Shown piece after piece: positions 50,944-61,162 of a stretch of 64,000 nt of DNA. The translations under genes were made by a program, and so were the position numbers. Each line of letters opens with the position of its first letter. Positions within the stretch are counted from its first letter, which is position 1. The notes under the pieces are model-generated. The model was not told where the DNA came from. It saw only the letters and a program-made list of their open reading frames with translations, and did no database searches. The DNA lies in the NCBI RefSeq assembly GCF_900112285.1, contig NZ_FOKZ01000005.1, positions 62,001 to 126,000 on the forward strand, given 5' to 3'. The stretch comes from Polaromonas sp. OV174 (lineage in GTDB: Bacteria > Pseudomonadota > Gammaproteobacteria > Burkholderiales > Burkholderiaceae_C).

Positions 50944-52170
50944 TCACAGCCTGATGGCTTGCGCCGGGTCCATGGCCGCCGCCCGCCGCGCCGGTGCAAT
51001 CGCCGCCAGCACGCCGCACACGGTGGCCAGCCCCGCCACCTGCAGGGCCGTGCCCAGCTGCAAGGTGATGGCGAACAGCGGCAAGCCATCGGCGCCGCGC
51101 ACCAGCGCCGTGAACAGCCAGATCAGCAGCACCGCCAGCAGCACGCCCAGCACGGAACCCAGCGCCCCCACCACGGCGCCCTGCAGCAGAAACACCCTGA
51201 GAATCTGGCCCCGGGTGGTGCCCATGGCGCGCAAAATACCGATCTCGCGACGTTTTTGCACCACCGACACCACCAGCACGCTGGCAATGCCCAGCACCAC
51301 CACAATCAGGACAACGCCCCGTATCACTGCCGTGCTGACGGACTGGGCATTGAGTGCCGACACCAGCTGGGCGTTGCTTTCCTGCCAGCTCTCCACCTTG
51401 TAGGGCAGGCTCTGGCGCAAGACCCGTGCGGTGGCTTCGGCCGCCCAGACATCTCTTACCTGCAGATCCAACTCCGTGACGCCCCCGGGCAAGCCCAACA
51501 GGCTTTGCGCGGCGCGCAGCGGCACGATCACGGTGCGGCGGTTCAGGTCCTTGACGCCCAGATCCACCAGCGCCGTGACGCGCAAGGCATCGCTGACTGT
51601 GCCCGTGTTCACCGTCAGCCGGTCACCCACACGAATGCCCAGATCGCTGGCCAGCTCCCGGCCAATGATGGCCTCGCCCGGCGCCAGCCGCGCCGTCCCG
51701 CTGACCACCTTGCCGCGCAGGCCGACGATGCGGTCGTAGCGGTCCAGATCCACGCCCTGCAGCGCGATGGCCTGCGAGGCTTCGCCGCGCAGGGCCAGGC
51801 CGCCGCCCGACACCATGGGCGAGACCGTGAGCACATCCGCGCGCTGCTCCAGCACGGGCAGCAGCGCCTGCCAGTTGGCCACCGAACGCAAGCGCTGGGC
51901 TCTGGCCTGGGTGTCGGACAAGGTCGTGACGCCGGAGGCGGGCGTCCACGCGGGCGTCACCACGTCGTCAGGCGCCCGCAGGCTGATGTGGGCCTGCGCC
52001 CCCAATGTTTTGGCCAGGGTATTGCCCTGCAGGCCGGTGATCAGGGCCGAGATATAGGCAATGACGGCCACACCGGCCGCCACACCCACCACGATCAGCA
52101 CGGTCTGCATTCGCCCTTCGCGCAGGAAGCGCCAGGCCACACGCATTTCAAATCCTAGCCATCCCGACAT
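50944..52170 (-). CDS. ABC exporter permease, FtsX/MacB-type
   Basis: The 408-residue protein has an N-terminal membrane helix (MQTVLIVVGVAAGVAVIAYI), a large periplasmic domain and three C-terminal helices (VLIVVVLGIASVLVVSVVQ and on), with the cytoplasmic coupling segment KRREIGILRAMGTTRGQILR. This is the MacB/LolC-type FtsX layout. It lies 10 bp after the adaptor gene stop. Confidence 0.92.
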   Translation of the reverse strand: MSGWLGFEMRVAWRFLREGRMQTVLIVVGVAAGVAVIAYISALITGLQGNTLAKTLGAQAHISLRAPDDVVTPAWTPASGVTTLSDTQARAQRLRSVANWQALLPVLEQRADVLTVSPMVSGGGLALRGEASQAIALQGVDLDRYDRIVGLRGKVVSGTARLAPGEAIIGRELASDLGIRVGDRLTVNTGTVSDALRVTALVDLGVKDLNRRTVIVPLRAAQSLLGLPGGVTELDLQVRDVWAAEATARVLRQSLPYKVESWQESNAQLVSALNAQSVSTAVIRGVVLIVVVLGIASVLVVSVVQKRREIGILRAMGTTRGQILRVFLLQGAVVGALGSVLGVLLAVLLIWLFTALVRGADGLPLFAITLQLGTALQVAGLATVCGVLAAIAPARRAAAMDPAQAIRL

Positions 52171-52180
52171 GGCCAGCCCG

Positions 52181-53479
52181 TCAACGCCCGATGGCGTTGG
52201 TCATGGTGGCCGCCGCGTCTTCCCGCGCTGCCCCCGATATGCCGGAGCTGGCGCGAAACGCTACTTCCCGGGGCCTGACCCGCGCACCGGCACGAAGTTC
52301 GTTGCCCAGCAGCACCGTATCGCCTTCGTGCAGTCCTTCCAGCACCTCAACCGCGCCCAGGGTGCGCAGGCCCAGGCTGACGGCCTGCTTGCGGGCGCGG
52401 CCATGGTCTGCCACCAGCACCGAGGCCGTGGCGCCCGCTGCCGTTTCCTGCAGCGCCGCCAATGGCAACACCAGGGTCTTGTCACGCCGGCCGGTTTCCA
52501 CCTCGACCGACAAGGTCATGTCTTCTCGCAAAAAGGCGGGCGCCGCACCGGCGAGCGACAGCTTGACTTCGATCGCTCCGCGCTGGGCATCGACCGCCGG
52601 CGCAATCGACAAGACCTGCGCCGCAAAGGGCTGGCCGGCAAAGGCGTCAGCCACCACCGCCGCTGCCTGCCCGACTCGCAACTGGTCCAGAAAACGCTCG
52701 TCCACCTGCGCCACCAACTGGGTCGGACCGGCAAGGGCCAGACTCATCAGGGCCGCACCGGGTTGCACGATCTGCCCCGGCTCAACGCTACGCGACAACA
52801 CGCGCGCAGCGGTGGGCGCCCGCACCGTCGCCTGCTCCAGGCGTACCTGCGCCGACTGGCTTGCGGCGCGTGCCTGTGCCAGCTGGGCTTGGGCCTGCAC
52901 CACGTCGCTGCCCTGATCTTCATTAGCCCGAGCTTGGGCCTTCGCGCCCAGCAGCTGGGCTTGCGCCACATCGACGCTGCGGCGAACCTCGTCCAGCCTG
53001 GCGTCACTCAAAAACCCCTGAGCCACCAATTGCTGCGTGCGTTTGAGATCAGCATCGGCGGCTCGCACGCTGGCCTGCGCCTGTGCGACCTGGGCGCTGG
53101 CAGCCGTGCGCCCGGTGCTGCGCAGACCCACCACGCGGGCGGCGGCCTGACGCTCGGCGCCCTGCGCCTGGCCCAGCGCCGCCTGAAGCTCTGCGGTTTC
53201 AAGTTGCACCAGCACCTCGCCCTGCCGCACTTGCGCGCCTTCATCGACGACCACGGACGCCACGCGCCCCGTCACGGTGCTGCCCACGCTGACGCGCGAC
53301 AAGGTGGCCACCCGGGCCGAGAACTGCAAGGTGCGAACCAGCGGCATGGATTGCAGCACTACGGCATCGACCTGCGGCGCGCGCCAAGCGCTCCAGGCCC
53401 ACAACACCAGCAAGGCCAGCACCAGCCCAGCGCCCCCCCAAAGCCAGCGGCGCTTCATGAGCGGGGCCAGGGCGGGCAT
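52181..53479 (-). CDS. HlyD/MacA-type periplasmic adaptor
   Basis: Membrane-fusion protein with an N-terminal anchor (WLWGGAGLVLALLVLWAW), the barrel-sandwich segments RVSVGSTVTGRVASVVVDEG and REGEVL-like RQGEVLVQLE, a long coiled hairpin rich in Ala/Gln (about residues 95-200), and beta-barrel parts (VDERFLDQLRVGQAAAVV). ATG 53479 is preferred; a TTG at 53503 would overlap the ruvB stop. It links the inner-membrane exporter to an outer-membrane channel; no TolC gene is nearby. Substrate unknown. Confidence 0.91.
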   Translation of the reverse strand: MPALAPLMKRRWLWGGAGLVLALLVLWAWSAWRAPQVDAVVLQSMPLVRTLQFSARVATLSRVSVGSTVTGRVASVVVDEGAQVRQGEVLVQLETAELQAALGQAQGAERQAAARVVGLRSTGRTAASAQVAQAQASVRAADADLKRTQQLVAQGFLSDARLDEVRRSVDVAQAQLLGAKAQARANEDQGSDVVQAQAQLAQARAASQSAQVRLEQATVRAPTAARVLSRSVEPGQIVQPGAALMSLALAGPTQLVAQVDERFLDQLRVGQAAAVVADAFAGQPFAAQVLSIAPAVDAQRGAIEVKLSLAGAAPAFLREDMTLSVEVETGRRDKTLVLPLAALQETAAGATASVLVADHGRARKQAVSLGLRTLGAVEVLEGLHEGDTVLLGNELRAGARVRPREVAFRASSGISGAAREDAAATMTNAIGR

Positions 53480-53492
53480 GACATGTTCCGGT

Positions 53493-54560
53493 TCAGAGTT
53501 CAAACAGGCCGCTTGCCGCCTGCGGCGGCGTCACGCCGAGGTGGCGATAAGCGGCCAGCGTGGCCACACGGCCGCGCGGCGTGCGCTGCAAAAAGCCTTG
53601 CTGAATCAGATAAGGCTCGATCACATCTTCAATCGTGCCGGGTTCCTCGCCAATGCTGGCGGCGATATTGTCCAGACCGACCGGGCCGCCGTCGAAACGG
53701 TGAATGATGGCCTCCAGAAATTTGCGGTCCATCACGTCAAAGCCCTGCGGATCCACATCCAGCATGGCCAGCGCCCGGTTGGCGATGTCCAGCGTGATCT
53801 GGCCGCTGCCCTTGACGTCGGCGTAATCGCGCACCCGGCGCAAGAGGCGGTTGGCAATGCGCGGCGTGCCGCGTGAACGGCGTGCGATTTCAAAGCCGCC
53901 CGCCTCGTCCATGGGTGCGTTGAGCAGGCCGGCACTGCGTTTGACGATACGGGCCAGCTCCTCGGGGGTGTAAAACTCCAGCCGGGCGACGATGCCAAAG
54001 CGGTCGCGCAGGGGATTGGTCAGCATGCCGGCACGCGTGGTGGCGCCCACCAGGGTGAAAGGCTGCAGATCGAGCTTGATGGAGCGCGCCGCCGGGCCTT
54101 CGCCAATCATGATATCTATCTGGTAGTCCTCCAGCGCCGGGTAGAGGATTTCCTCGACCACCGGGCTCATGCGATGGATTTCGTCGATGAACAGGACGTC
54201 GTTCTTTTCCAGGTTGGTCAGCAGCGCCGCCAGGTCTTTGGGCTTTTCCAGCACCGGCCCCGAGGTCGAGCGCATGTTCACGCCCAGCTCGTGCGCAATG
54301 ATGTGCGACAGCGTGGTCTTGCCCAGGCCGGGCGGGCCGAACAGCAGCACGTGGTCGAGCGCCTCGCTGCGTTTCTTGGCAGCGCCTATGAAGATCTCAA
54401 GCTGCTCGCGCGCCTTGGTCTGGCCGACGTAGTCGTCAAACAGCTTGGGCCGCAGCGCCCGCTCGATCGCCTCTTCCTTGGGCGAGGCGGGCGCGGCCGA
54501 CATCATGCGCCGCTCGGGCGTCAGGCCGGGCATGTCGAAGTCGTCGGTCTGTATGCTCAT
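53493..54560 (-). CDS. ruvB: Holliday junction branch migration helicase RuvB
   Basis: AAA+ motor of 355 residues that drives branch migration with RuvA. It has [20 protein letters not shown], Walker [10 protein letters not shown], Walker B LFIDEIHR, the sensor region [10 protein letters not shown] and the winged-helix C-terminus [18 protein letters not shown]. It is downstream of ruvA, separated by 139 bp that hold a repeat B copy. The exporter genes follow on the same strand. Confidence 0.97.
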   Translation of the reverse strand: MSIQTDDFDMPGLTPERRMMSAAPASPKEEAIERALRPKLFDDYVGQTKAREQLEIFIGAAKKRSEALDHVLLFGPPGLGKTTLSHIIAHELGVNMRSTSGPVLEKPKDLAALLTNLEKNDVLFIDEIHRMSPVVEEILYPALEDYQIDIMIGEGPAARSIKLDLQPFTLVGATTRAGMLTNPLRDRFGIVARLEFYTPEELARIVKRSAGLLNAPMDEAGGFEIARRSRGTPRIANRLLRRVRDYADVKGSGQITLDIANRALAMLDVDPQGFDVMDRKFLEAIIHRFDGGPVGLDNIAASIGEEPGTIEDVIEPYLIQQGFLQRTPRGRVATLAAYRHLGVTPPQAASGLFEL

Positions 54561-54561
54561 A

Positions 54562-54660
54562 GAGCCCCCACGCTTGTCACTGCGTGTACTGCGCTGCCCC
54601 CCGAGGGGGCCGCTGCGCCTGCGGTCCGGCGGAGCCGGTTCCGCGGCCCTGGCTGGCTTG
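54562..54660 (-). repeat. dispersed repeat B, copy 3 (between ruvA and ruvB)
   Basis: It includes GCCCCCACGCTTGTCACTGC, the hairpin GCCCCCCGAGGGGGC and GGCGGAGCCGGTTCCGCGGC. It fills the gap between two genes that usually are adjacent. Confidence 0.7.
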
Positions 54661-54699
54661 AATTCAAGCTCAGCATATTTGTCGCTTCATGCAGGGCGA

Positions 54700-55272
54700 T
54701 CATTTGGCCAAGGCCTTGAGCGCCAGCTTGATGCCGTCGCTCACGCCAATGTCCTTGGGCAAGGCCTTGAGCGCCAGCGCCGCGTCCTTGTCGCTATAGC
54801 CCAGCGCCACCAGCGCCTGCAGGATGTCGGATTGCGCGTCGTCGGCCACGCTGAGCGGCAGGCCCATGTCGGCGCCCAGCTTGCCCTTGAGCTCCAGCAG
54901 CAGCCGCTCGGCAGTTTTCTTGCCTATGCCGGGCACCTTGATGATGCGGCCGGCTTCCTGGCGCGTCACGGCCTGGGACAGGTCTTCCACGCTCATGCCG
55001 CTGAGCACGCTGAGCGCGGTGCGCGGGCCGACGCCAGTGATCTTGATGAGCTGGCGAAAGGCGGCGCGCTCGGCCGTGCTGCCAAAACCGTAGAGCAGTT
55101 GCGCGTCTTCGCGAACCACGAAATGCGTGAACAGGCTGATTTTTTCGCCCAGGCCCGGCAGGTTGTAAAAGGTGCTCATGGGCACCAGCACCTCATAGCC
55201 GACGCCATGGCAATCCACCAGGACTTCCGGTGGATTTTTTTCGGCCAGCTGGCCAGTAAGTCTTCCTATCAT
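54700..55272 (-). CDS. ruvA: Holliday junction branch migration protein RuvA
   Basis: The 190-residue protein begins [20 protein letters not shown] and has the two helix-hairpin-helix motifs ([15 protein letters not shown] and [17 protein letters not shown]) that bind junction DNA, plus the C-terminal RuvB-contact domain ([19 protein letters not shown]). The ATG at 55272 is the conserved start; a TTG two codons upstream is not needed. It is divergent from phoH. Confidence 0.97.
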   Translation of the reverse strand: MIGRLTGQLAEKNPPEVLVDCHGVGYEVLVPMSTFYNLPGLGEKISLFTHFVVREDAQLLYGFGSTAERAAFRQLIKITGVGPRTALSVLSGMSVEDLSQAVTRQEAGRIIKVPGIGKKTAERLLLELKGKLGADMGLPLSVADDAQSDILQALVALGYSDKDAALALKALPKDIGVSDGIKLALKALAK

Positions 55273-55365
55273 GGGCAAATCTTATCAGCCGGGTCACCGG
55301 CGCTATTTAGGCGGACAATTGCCTTCCGATTCATTTTTCTACCGCTTTTCAGGAAAACCCTCGCC

Positions 55366-56385
55366 TTGATTCTTCGCCACACCTTCACGCCGCCCAACAA
55401 CACCCGCATGGCGCATCTTTGTGGGCCCATGGACAGCCACATACGCACCATAGAGGCGGGGCTGCAGGTGACTATTGCGCACCGTTTCGAGCAGTTCAAG
55501 ATTGACGGCTCCAAGGTGCGGGCCACCCAGGCACTGGAAGTACTGCAGGCGCTGTATGAAATCGCCCAGCGCCCTATCGAGCCGGAAACCGTGCAACTGA
55601 TGCTGGCCGGCGACATGGCGCTGAACTCGGTGGATGGGGGCATCTCGCTGACGACCCGCCGCGCCGACCTGCGCGCCCGCACCGCCAACCAGGGCACTTA
55701 CCTGGAAAACATCGCCACGCACGACATCACTTTTGGCATTGGCCCGGCCGGCACCGGCAAAACTTATCTGGCGGTGGCCTGCGCCGTCGATGCACTGGAG
55801 CGCAGCACGGTGCAGCGCATCGTGCTGACGCGTCCGGCGGTCGAAGCCGGCGAGCGCCTGGGCTTTTTGCCCGGCGACCTGGCGCAAAAGGTCGACCCTT
55901 ATCTGCGGCCGCTCTATGACGCACTGCACGAGCTGATGGGCTATGAGCGCGTGCAAAAAGCCTTTGAGCGCCAGCAGATTGAAATTGCGCCGCTGGCCTT
56001 CATGCGCGGCCGCACGCTCAACCACGCTTTCGTGATCCTGGACGAGGCGCAAAACACCACGCCCGAGCAGATGAAGATGTTCTTGACGCGCATAGGCTTT
56101 GGCAGCAAGGCGGTGGTGACCGGCGACGTGAGCCAGATTGACCTGCCCAAGACCCAGCTCAGCGGGCTGATAGATGCCGAGCGGGTGCTCAAACGCGTCA
56201 AAGGCATCGCCATTACCCGACTGACCAGCATTGACGTGGTGCGCCATCCGCTGGTGGCCCGCATTGTGGATGCCTACGACAAGCCGCAACAGGCCATCGA
56301 GGCCATCGAGGACATCCAGGAAACTACAAAATCAATAGCGCCTACCGCACGCCCATCAAGGGCAAAAAGCAAAAATGTCTCTTAA
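55366..56385 (+). CDS. PhoH-family ATPase
   Basis: The protein has [20 protein letters not shown] (Walker A), [17 protein letters not shown], and Walker B in [19 protein letters not shown]. PhoH proteins are RNA-linked ATPases that sit next to ybeY in many proteobacteria. The start TTG 55366 is chosen because the family N-terminus ([17 protein letters not shown]) begins there and AGGAAA lies upstream; the first ATG (55408) would cut it. The last 20 or so residues ([15 protein letters not shown]) are encoded by a copy of repeat A. It overlaps the ybeY start by 11 bp. Confidence 0.9.
   Translation: MILRHTFTPPNNTRMAHLCGPMDSHIRTIEAGLQVTIAHRFEQFKIDGSKVRATQALEVLQALYEIAQRPIEPETVQLMLAGDMALNSVDGGISLTTRRADLRARTANQGTYLENIATHDITFGIGPAGTGKTYLAVACAVDALERSTVQRIVLTRPAVEAGERLGFLPGDLAQKVDPYLRPLYDALHELMGYERVQKAFERQQIEIAPLAFMRGRTLNHAFVILDEAQNTTPEQMKMFLTRIGFGSKAVVTGDVSQIDLPKTQLSGLIDAERVLKRVKGIAITRLTSIDVVRHPLVARIVDAYDKPQQAIEAIEDIQETTKSIAPTARPSRAKSKNVS
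56321..56378 (-). repeat. dispersed repeat A, copy 10 (phoH/ybeY junction)
   Basis: On the plus strand it reads AAACTACAAAATCAATAGCG then GCCCATCAAGGGCAAAAAGC. It supplies the phoH C-terminal tail and runs into the ybeY start codon. Confidence 0.65.
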
Positions 56386-56827
56386 TACCCTGAGTTTGTC
56401 TCTGCAGTTCGGCGGACTGGCCGACGCCGCAGCGCATCGCGCCGCACTGCCGCGCCACGGCGTCAGCCGCTGGATACGTCATGCCCTGCAAAGCGATGCC
56501 GAAATTACCGTGCGCATTGTCGATGCCGAGGAAGGCCAGACGCTGAACCGCGACTACCGGGGCAAGGACTACGCCACCAATGTGCTGACCTTTGACTACA
56601 CGCAAGCCCCCTTTGTGACCGCCGACCTGGTGCTGTGCGCACCCGTGGTGGCCCAGGAGGCCAAAGACAGCAACAAGACCTTGCAGGCGCACTACGCCCA
56701 TCTATTGATTCACGCCACGCTGCACGCCCAGGGCTACGACCATGAAACCAGCGAGCGGGACGCGCTGGAGATGGAGACGCTGGAGATTTTGTTGCTGGGC
56801 GCGTTGGGCTACGACAACCCTTACTAA
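56375..56827 (+). CDS. ybeY: rRNA maturation endoribonuclease YbeY
   Basis: Metal-dependent RNase of 150 residues acting in 16S rRNA 3' end processing and ribosome quality control. The zinc site is HATLHAQGYDH (the HGxLHLxGYDH motif with Ala-Thr for Gly). The segment GKDYATNVLTFDYTQ is also conserved. It overlaps phoH by 11 bp, giving the usual phoH-ybeY pair. Confidence 0.95.
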   Translation: MSLNTLSLSLQFGGLADAAAHRAALPRHGVSRWIRHALQSDAEITVRIVDAEEGQTLNRDYRGKDYATNVLTFDYTQAPFVTADLVLCAPVVAQEAKDSNKTLQAHYAHLLIHATLHAQGYDHETSERDALEMETLEILLLGALGYDNPY

Positions 56828-56879
56828 GAGATTAGATACGGGCGGCTCGTTCACGGTTTCCAGCCTCAGGAGACGCACC

Positions 56880-57515
56880 ATGCACACCCTTCATCAGCAC
56901 CTGTTCAAAACCGAGCTGCAGGGACTGCGCCCGACCCAGATCACCGTGGGCTACGCCGAGGTCGAGCAAAAGCGCGGCCTGTGGAGCGGACTGGGCAAGG
57001 GCGAGCGGCAGAAATTCCTGGACAGCCACTGGTTTCCCGCGGTGCGCGGCCCCAAGGACAGCTTCTACATCGTCGACCATCACCACCTGGGACTGGCCCT
57101 GCTCGAAGAAGGCGTGAGCCAGTGTTTTGTGGTGCTGCTCAAGGACCTAGCGCTGCTGGCCAAGGACGAATTCTGGACCGTCATGGACCACCATCAATGG
57201 GTGCATCCCTACGACGCCAAGGGCAGGCGCCGCCCCGTTGCCGACCTGCCCAAGGCGCTGGGCGACTTGGCCGACGACCCTTACCGCAGCCTGGCCGGGG
57301 AGGTGCGCCACGCCGGCGGTTTTCCGAAAGACGCCACGCCCTTCGCCGAATTCCTCTGGGCCGATTTCTTTCGCCGCCGCATCAAGTCCTCGCAACTCCG
57401 GCGCGACCCGGATGTCGCCCTGCAGGCGGCGCTGACGCTGTGCCACGGCGCCGAGGCCGCCCACCTGCCGGGCTGGTCGGGCGCGGAGTCACCGGCCTCG
57501 GTGCTCCTTACCTGA
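56880..57515 (+). CDS. ParB-like protein (ParBc_2 family)
   Basis: The 211-residue protein matches the ParB-like nuclease family PF08857: LRPTQITVGYAEVEQKRGLW, FYIVDHHHLGLALLEEG and DEFWTVMDHHQWVHPYDAKG. Members are of unknown function, with a ParB/sulfiredoxin-like fold. The start at 56880 (MHTLHQHLFK) follows CAGGAG. The SulP transporter gene begins 7 bp after the stop, so they may be co-transcribed. Confidence 0.88.
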   Translation: MHTLHQHLFKTELQGLRPTQITVGYAEVEQKRGLWSGLGKGERQKFLDSHWFPAVRGPKDSFYIVDHHHLGLALLEEGVSQCFVVLLKDLALLAKDEFWTVMDHHQWVHPYDAKGRRRPVADLPKALGDLADDPYRSLAGEVRHAGGFPKDATPFAEFLWADFFRRRIKSSQLRRDPDVALQAALTLCHGAEAAHLPGWSGAESPASVLLT

Positions 57516-57522
57516 GCCGGCC

Positions 57523-59175
57523 ATGCAGGCCAGCCCCCCGGGGAAAGACGCGCACTGGGGCACGGAGCTGCTGGCCGGCATTTCAGTGGCCGGGGTGCTG
57601 CTGCCCGAAGCCGTGGCCTATGCGGCCATCGCGGGCGTGGAGCCCCTGCACGCGCTGCTGGCCACGCTGATTGGTCTGTGCGTCTACCCCTGCCTGGGCA
57701 GCAGCCGCTTTGCCATCGTCAGCCCCACCTCGTCGGCGGCGGCGGTGTTCGCCTCCGCCGTGGCGGTTGGCGGGCCGGCCATGGGCTACGCGCTGGTCGG
57801 CCTGACCGGCGCGCTCTTTCTGGTGGCCGCCGCGCTGCATGCGGGTTTTCTGGGCGCCTTCATCTCGCGTCCGGTGCTGCGCGGTTTCGCGTGGGCGCTG
57901 GGCTTGAGCATCATGATCAAGCAGCTGCCGCACATCGCCGGCCTGCCGGTTCAGGCATCGCAGGTCGGGCCACTGCTCTGGGAATTGCTGGGCCACGCCG
58001 CGCAATGGCACCGGGCCAGCGCGCTGCTGGGCACGGCGGCGCTGCTGCTGTGGCTGGCGCTGCATCACGGGCTGCGGCGCTGGCTGTTCGTGCCGACGTC
58101 CTTTCTGGTGCTGGGGCTGGGCGTGGCACTGTCGGCCCTGCTGGATCTGGGCGCGCAGGGCGTGGCGCGGGTTGGTGACATTGCCTGGCAGGCGCTGCCC
58201 TGGAGCTGGCCTAGCCTGGACAGCGCGCGCTGGCTGCATGCCATGGAGTTGGCGCCGGCCCTGCTGCTCATCCTGTTCGCCGAGTCCTGGGGTGCGGTGC
58301 GCTCGCTGGCGCTGCAAAACGGCGACCGTATCGACGCCAACCGCGAACTGCTGGCGCTGGGCGCGGCCAACCTGGCCAGCGGCCTAGTGCAAGGCCTGCC
58401 GGTGGGCGCGGGTTTTTCCGCCGCAGCCGCCAACCATGCGGCGGGCGGGCGCAGCAAATGGGCCGGCGTGGCCGCCGCGCTGGCGCTGGCCTTGCTGCTG
58501 TGGCTGGCGCGCCCCTGGCTGGCGCTGCTGCCCTTGCCGGTGCTGGCCGCCGTGGTAGTGGGCATACTCTCGCACAACTTCTGGCCACGCGCGGTGCTGA
58601 CCTCGCTGCGCCTGGGGGGCGACGCCTGGCTGGCCCTGGTGGCGGCCGCGGGCGTCTTTGTGCTCGGCGTGCTGCCCGGCATGGTGCTGGCGGTGGCACT
58701 GTCGCTGCTGCTGGCGATACGGCGCTTTGCCCAGCCGCTGGTCACCGAGCTAGGCCTTCTGCCGGGCACACGCGACTACCTGGACCGGCGACGCCACCCT
58801 GAGACAACCGCAGTCGCCGGCACGCTCATCATGCGGCCCGAGGAGCCGCTGTTTTTCGCCAATGCCGAGCAGGTGCTTCAGTTCATCAGCCGGCGCGTTG
58901 ACGCGACACAGGCCAGCACCGTCGTGCTCAGTCTGGAAGTCTGCGACGACCTGGATAGCACCGCCGTGGAGGCGCTGGCCGAATTTGCCGCCAGCCTGGC
59001 GCAGCGGGGCACGGCCCTGCTGCTGGCGCGCGTCAAGGACAGGCCGCGCGAAGCCTTGATGCGCATGGGCCTGACCGACGCAGCCGTGGGCGGCGTGGCC
59101 CTGTTCTGGAGCGTGGATGACGCGGCGCAGGCCGCTAGCTCACTTGCAGCGGAATCGTCACCGGCCCGTCATTGA
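57523..59175 (+). CDS. SulP-family inorganic anion transporter with STAS domain
   Basis: The 550-residue protein has 10-12 membrane helices; [20 protein letters not shown] and [20 protein letters not shown] carry the anion-site half-helices, and [20 protein letters not shown] is the SulP signature region. Residues about 425-530 form a STAS domain ([32 protein letters not shown]). The ion may be sulfate, bicarbonate or another anion. The last 41 bp overlap the 3' end of dtd on the other strand. Confidence 0.93.
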   Translation: MQASPPGKDAHWGTELLAGISVAGVLLPEAVAYAAIAGVEPLHALLATLIGLCVYPCLGSSRFAIVSPTSSAAAVFASAVAVGGPAMGYALVGLTGALFLVAAALHAGFLGAFISRPVLRGFAWALGLSIMIKQLPHIAGLPVQASQVGPLLWELLGHAAQWHRASALLGTAALLLWLALHHGLRRWLFVPTSFLVLGLGVALSALLDLGAQGVARVGDIAWQALPWSWPSLDSARWLHAMELAPALLLILFAESWGAVRSLALQNGDRIDANRELLALGAANLASGLVQGLPVGAGFSAAAANHAAGGRSKWAGVAAALALALLLWLARPWLALLPLPVLAAVVVGILSHNFWPRAVLTSLRLGGDAWLALVAAAGVFVLGVLPGMVLAVALSLLLAIRRFAQPLVTELGLLPGTRDYLDRRRHPETTAVAGTLIMRPEEPLFFANAEQVLQFISRRVDATQASTVVLSLEVCDDLDSTAVEALAEFAASLAQRGTALLLARVKDRPREALMRMGLTDAAVGGVALFWSVDDAAQAASSLAAESSPARH

Positions 59176-59575
59176 CCAGATGCACCTGCATGTCGGCGGC
59201 GAACTGCCCGGTGGCGACCTGTGGGTGCGTCGCTCGCGCCTGCGCCACAAAGTAATCGTAAAGCCGCCGCCCCTCATCGGGCGCCGCCGCCCGCGTGAAA
59301 CTGGGGCGATTGCCGCCCGAGACATCCGCCGCCAGCGTGAACTGGCTGACGATCAGCAGACCGCCGCCGCAATCCTGCACGCTGCGATTCATCTTGCCGG
59401 CGTCGTCAGAAAAAATGCGCAACTTCAAAAGTTTGGCCAGCAGCTTGTCGGCCTGCACCTCGCTGTCGCCGCGTTCCGCGCAAACCAGAACCAGCAACCC
59501 GGCACCGATCTCGCCGACCACCTCGCCCCCCACCACCACGCGCGCCTGGCTCACCCGCTGAATCATGCTGATCAA
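59135..59575 (-). CDS. dtd: D-aminoacyl-tRNA deacylase
   Basis: The 146-residue enzyme removes D-amino acids (and glycine) from mischarged tRNAs. It has the start [20 protein letters not shown], the active-site [17 protein letters not shown], and NDGPVTIPL near the C-terminus. It is convergent with the SulP gene and overlaps it by 41 bp. A D-amino-acid defence role fits the presence of two D-amino-acid enzymes in the window. Confidence 0.96.
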   Translation of the reverse strand: MISMIQRVSQARVVVGGEVVGEIGAGLLVLVCAERGDSEVQADKLLAKLLKLRIFSDDAGKMNRSVQDCGGGLLIVSQFTLAADVSGGNRPSFTRAAAPDEGRRLYDYFVAQARATHPQVATGQFAADMQVHLVNDGPVTIPLQVS

Positions 59576-59698
59576 ATCAAATTCCCCTCATCAATAGGCG
59601 TGAAAAACCTCCGCCTGGACCTGAGGTCGCGTGCCGACGGAAAACTCACGCGGTGATTGTCAACGAAGCGGCGCCTAGCCTCGTGCAAGAATACGTTC

Positions 59699-61162
59699 AT
59701 GCTCCAAGCATTGCGTCGTCATTGGCCGTGGATCCTGGCGTGGTGCGTCCTCACCCTGTTGGGCGGCTTGGCATTGGCGCGCCATGAAATGAACCGCTTG
59801 CGGGAGGACTTCGAAACCGACGCACGTATCGCCCATCGCCTGCTCAGCCAGCGCGTGGTGCAGCAAGATGCCGTCATGGCCACCTTGTCGCTGCTGCAGC
59901 CGGCCGAAGATGGCTCCCACCCGGAACAGCGGCTGGCGTCGGTGTATCCGCAAATCCTCGGCGTGCAAAGCCGCCAGCGCCATGCCAACTGGCCCAACGC
60001 GCAACTTCTGGCCGCCGAAACCCTGTCCCGCGCCTTGCGGCGCCCCGCCCTGGCCGGGGTGGATTTCGCCAGGGGCCGCTACCAGCTGGTGCTCGCGTCC
60101 GAGCCCGCCAGCTATGCGCTGGACATTGACCTGCGCAGCGCCGTGCCCTGGAGCGAATGGCCTATGGCCGCCGACAGCAGCCCGGTGCGCGTCACGCTGG
60201 AACACGAGGGCCAGACCTTCGTGATCCAGCCTGGCCGCCTGCGTGAAGGCGGCTGGCAGTTTGAGTTTCACAAGCATCTGGCGGCCGCCAGCCAGCCCTT
60301 CGACATGGTCGCCGTGCGGCAAGTGGGCATGGCCGATCTGCCCTGGGGCTGGATGTTGCTCTGGGGGCTCGCGGTAGCCGGGGCACTGGCGGCGCTGCTG
60401 GCCCTGCAGCGTCAGCGTGCAGAGCGCCGGCGCGCCGAAGAACTGCTGCGTCTGGGCCAGGTCGCGCGCCTCAACACCCTGGGCGAACTGGCTGCCGGCA
60501 TGGCGCATGAGTTGAACCAGCCGCTGACCGCCGTACTGGCCAACACCCAGGCCGCCAGCCGACTGCTGGCCGACGACCCGCCCGATCTATCCACGGCACG
60601 CCACGCGATGGCCCAGGCCGCCCAGCAGGCACGCCGCGCCTCGGACGTGGTGACGCGTTTGCGCCGCGCAGTGGAGCGCCCCGACCTGTCCGCGCAGCAA
60701 CAGGCCTTGAGCCTGCAAGATGCCGTGGACAATGCCCTTTATTTGCTGGAGCCCGAGCTCAAGCGCCGTGAAGTGGCGACGCTGGTGACGCCCTCAGCCA
60801 TGCCGCCCATGGTGCAGGCCGAACCGGTGGCGCTGGAACAAATCATTCACAACTTGCTGATGAATGCGCTGCAAGCGCTGGAGCAGGTTCCCGCCGCCGA
60901 GCGGCAGCTGACTATCCGCCTGGTCACGGAGCGCCAACATGGCGTGCTGGTCATCACCGACAGCGGCGCTGGCATTGCGGCCGACGTATTGCCGCGCATC
61001 TTTGAACCCTTTTTTTCCACGCGCGACGGCGGCCTGGGGCTGGGCCTGAGCCTGTGCGAGACACTGGCCGCCAGCATGGGCGGCAGCCTCAGCGCCGCCC
61101 CTCACAGTCCGCGCGGCATGGCCTTTAGCCTCAGCCTGCCGCTGGCCAAAAACACCGCATGA
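59699..61162 (+). CDS. sensor histidine kinase
   Basis: Membrane kinase of about 487 residues: an N-terminal helix (WILAWCVLTLLGGLALA), a periplasmic sensor region about 25-215, a second helix (WMLLWGLAVAGALAALLAL), then HisKA with the phospho-histidine in AAGMAHELNQPLTAVL, and HATPase_c with the N box IIHNLLMNALQAL, G1 ITDSGAGIA and G2 GGLGLGLSL. It resembles FixL/DctB-type kinases. The start MLQALRRHWPW at 59699 is preferred over the longer frame. The stop overlaps the regulator start by 4 bp. Confidence 0.93.
   Translation: MLQALRRHWPWILAWCVLTLLGGLALARHEMNRLREDFETDARIAHRLLSQRVVQQDAVMATLSLLQPAEDGSHPEQRLASVYPQILGVQSRQRHANWPNAQLLAAETLSRALRRPALAGVDFARGRYQLVLASEPASYALDIDLRSAVPWSEWPMAADSSPVRVTLEHEGQTFVIQPGRLREGGWQFEFHKHLAAASQPFDMVAVRQVGMADLPWGWMLLWGLAVAGALAALLALQRQRAERRRAEELLRLGQVARLNTLGELAAGMAHELNQPLTAVLANTQAASRLLADDPPDLSTARHAMAQAAQQARRASDVVTRLRRAVERPDLSAQQQALSLQDAVDNALYLLEPELKRREVATLVTPSAMPPMVQAEPVALEQIIHNLLMNALQALEQVPAAERQLTIRLVTERQHGVLVITDSGAGIAADVLPRIFEPFFSTRDGGLGLGLSLCETLAASMGGSLSAAPHSPRGMAFSLSLPLAKNTA

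Noticed and set aside
52061..53707. A 548-codon plus-strand frame opposite the adaptor gene
   Set aside because: It is a shadow of the adaptor and the end of ruvB.
54445..55365. Upstream extension of the PhoH frame across ruvA
   Set aside because: The extension is antisense to ruvA and unrelated to PhoH proteins, which begin near 55366.
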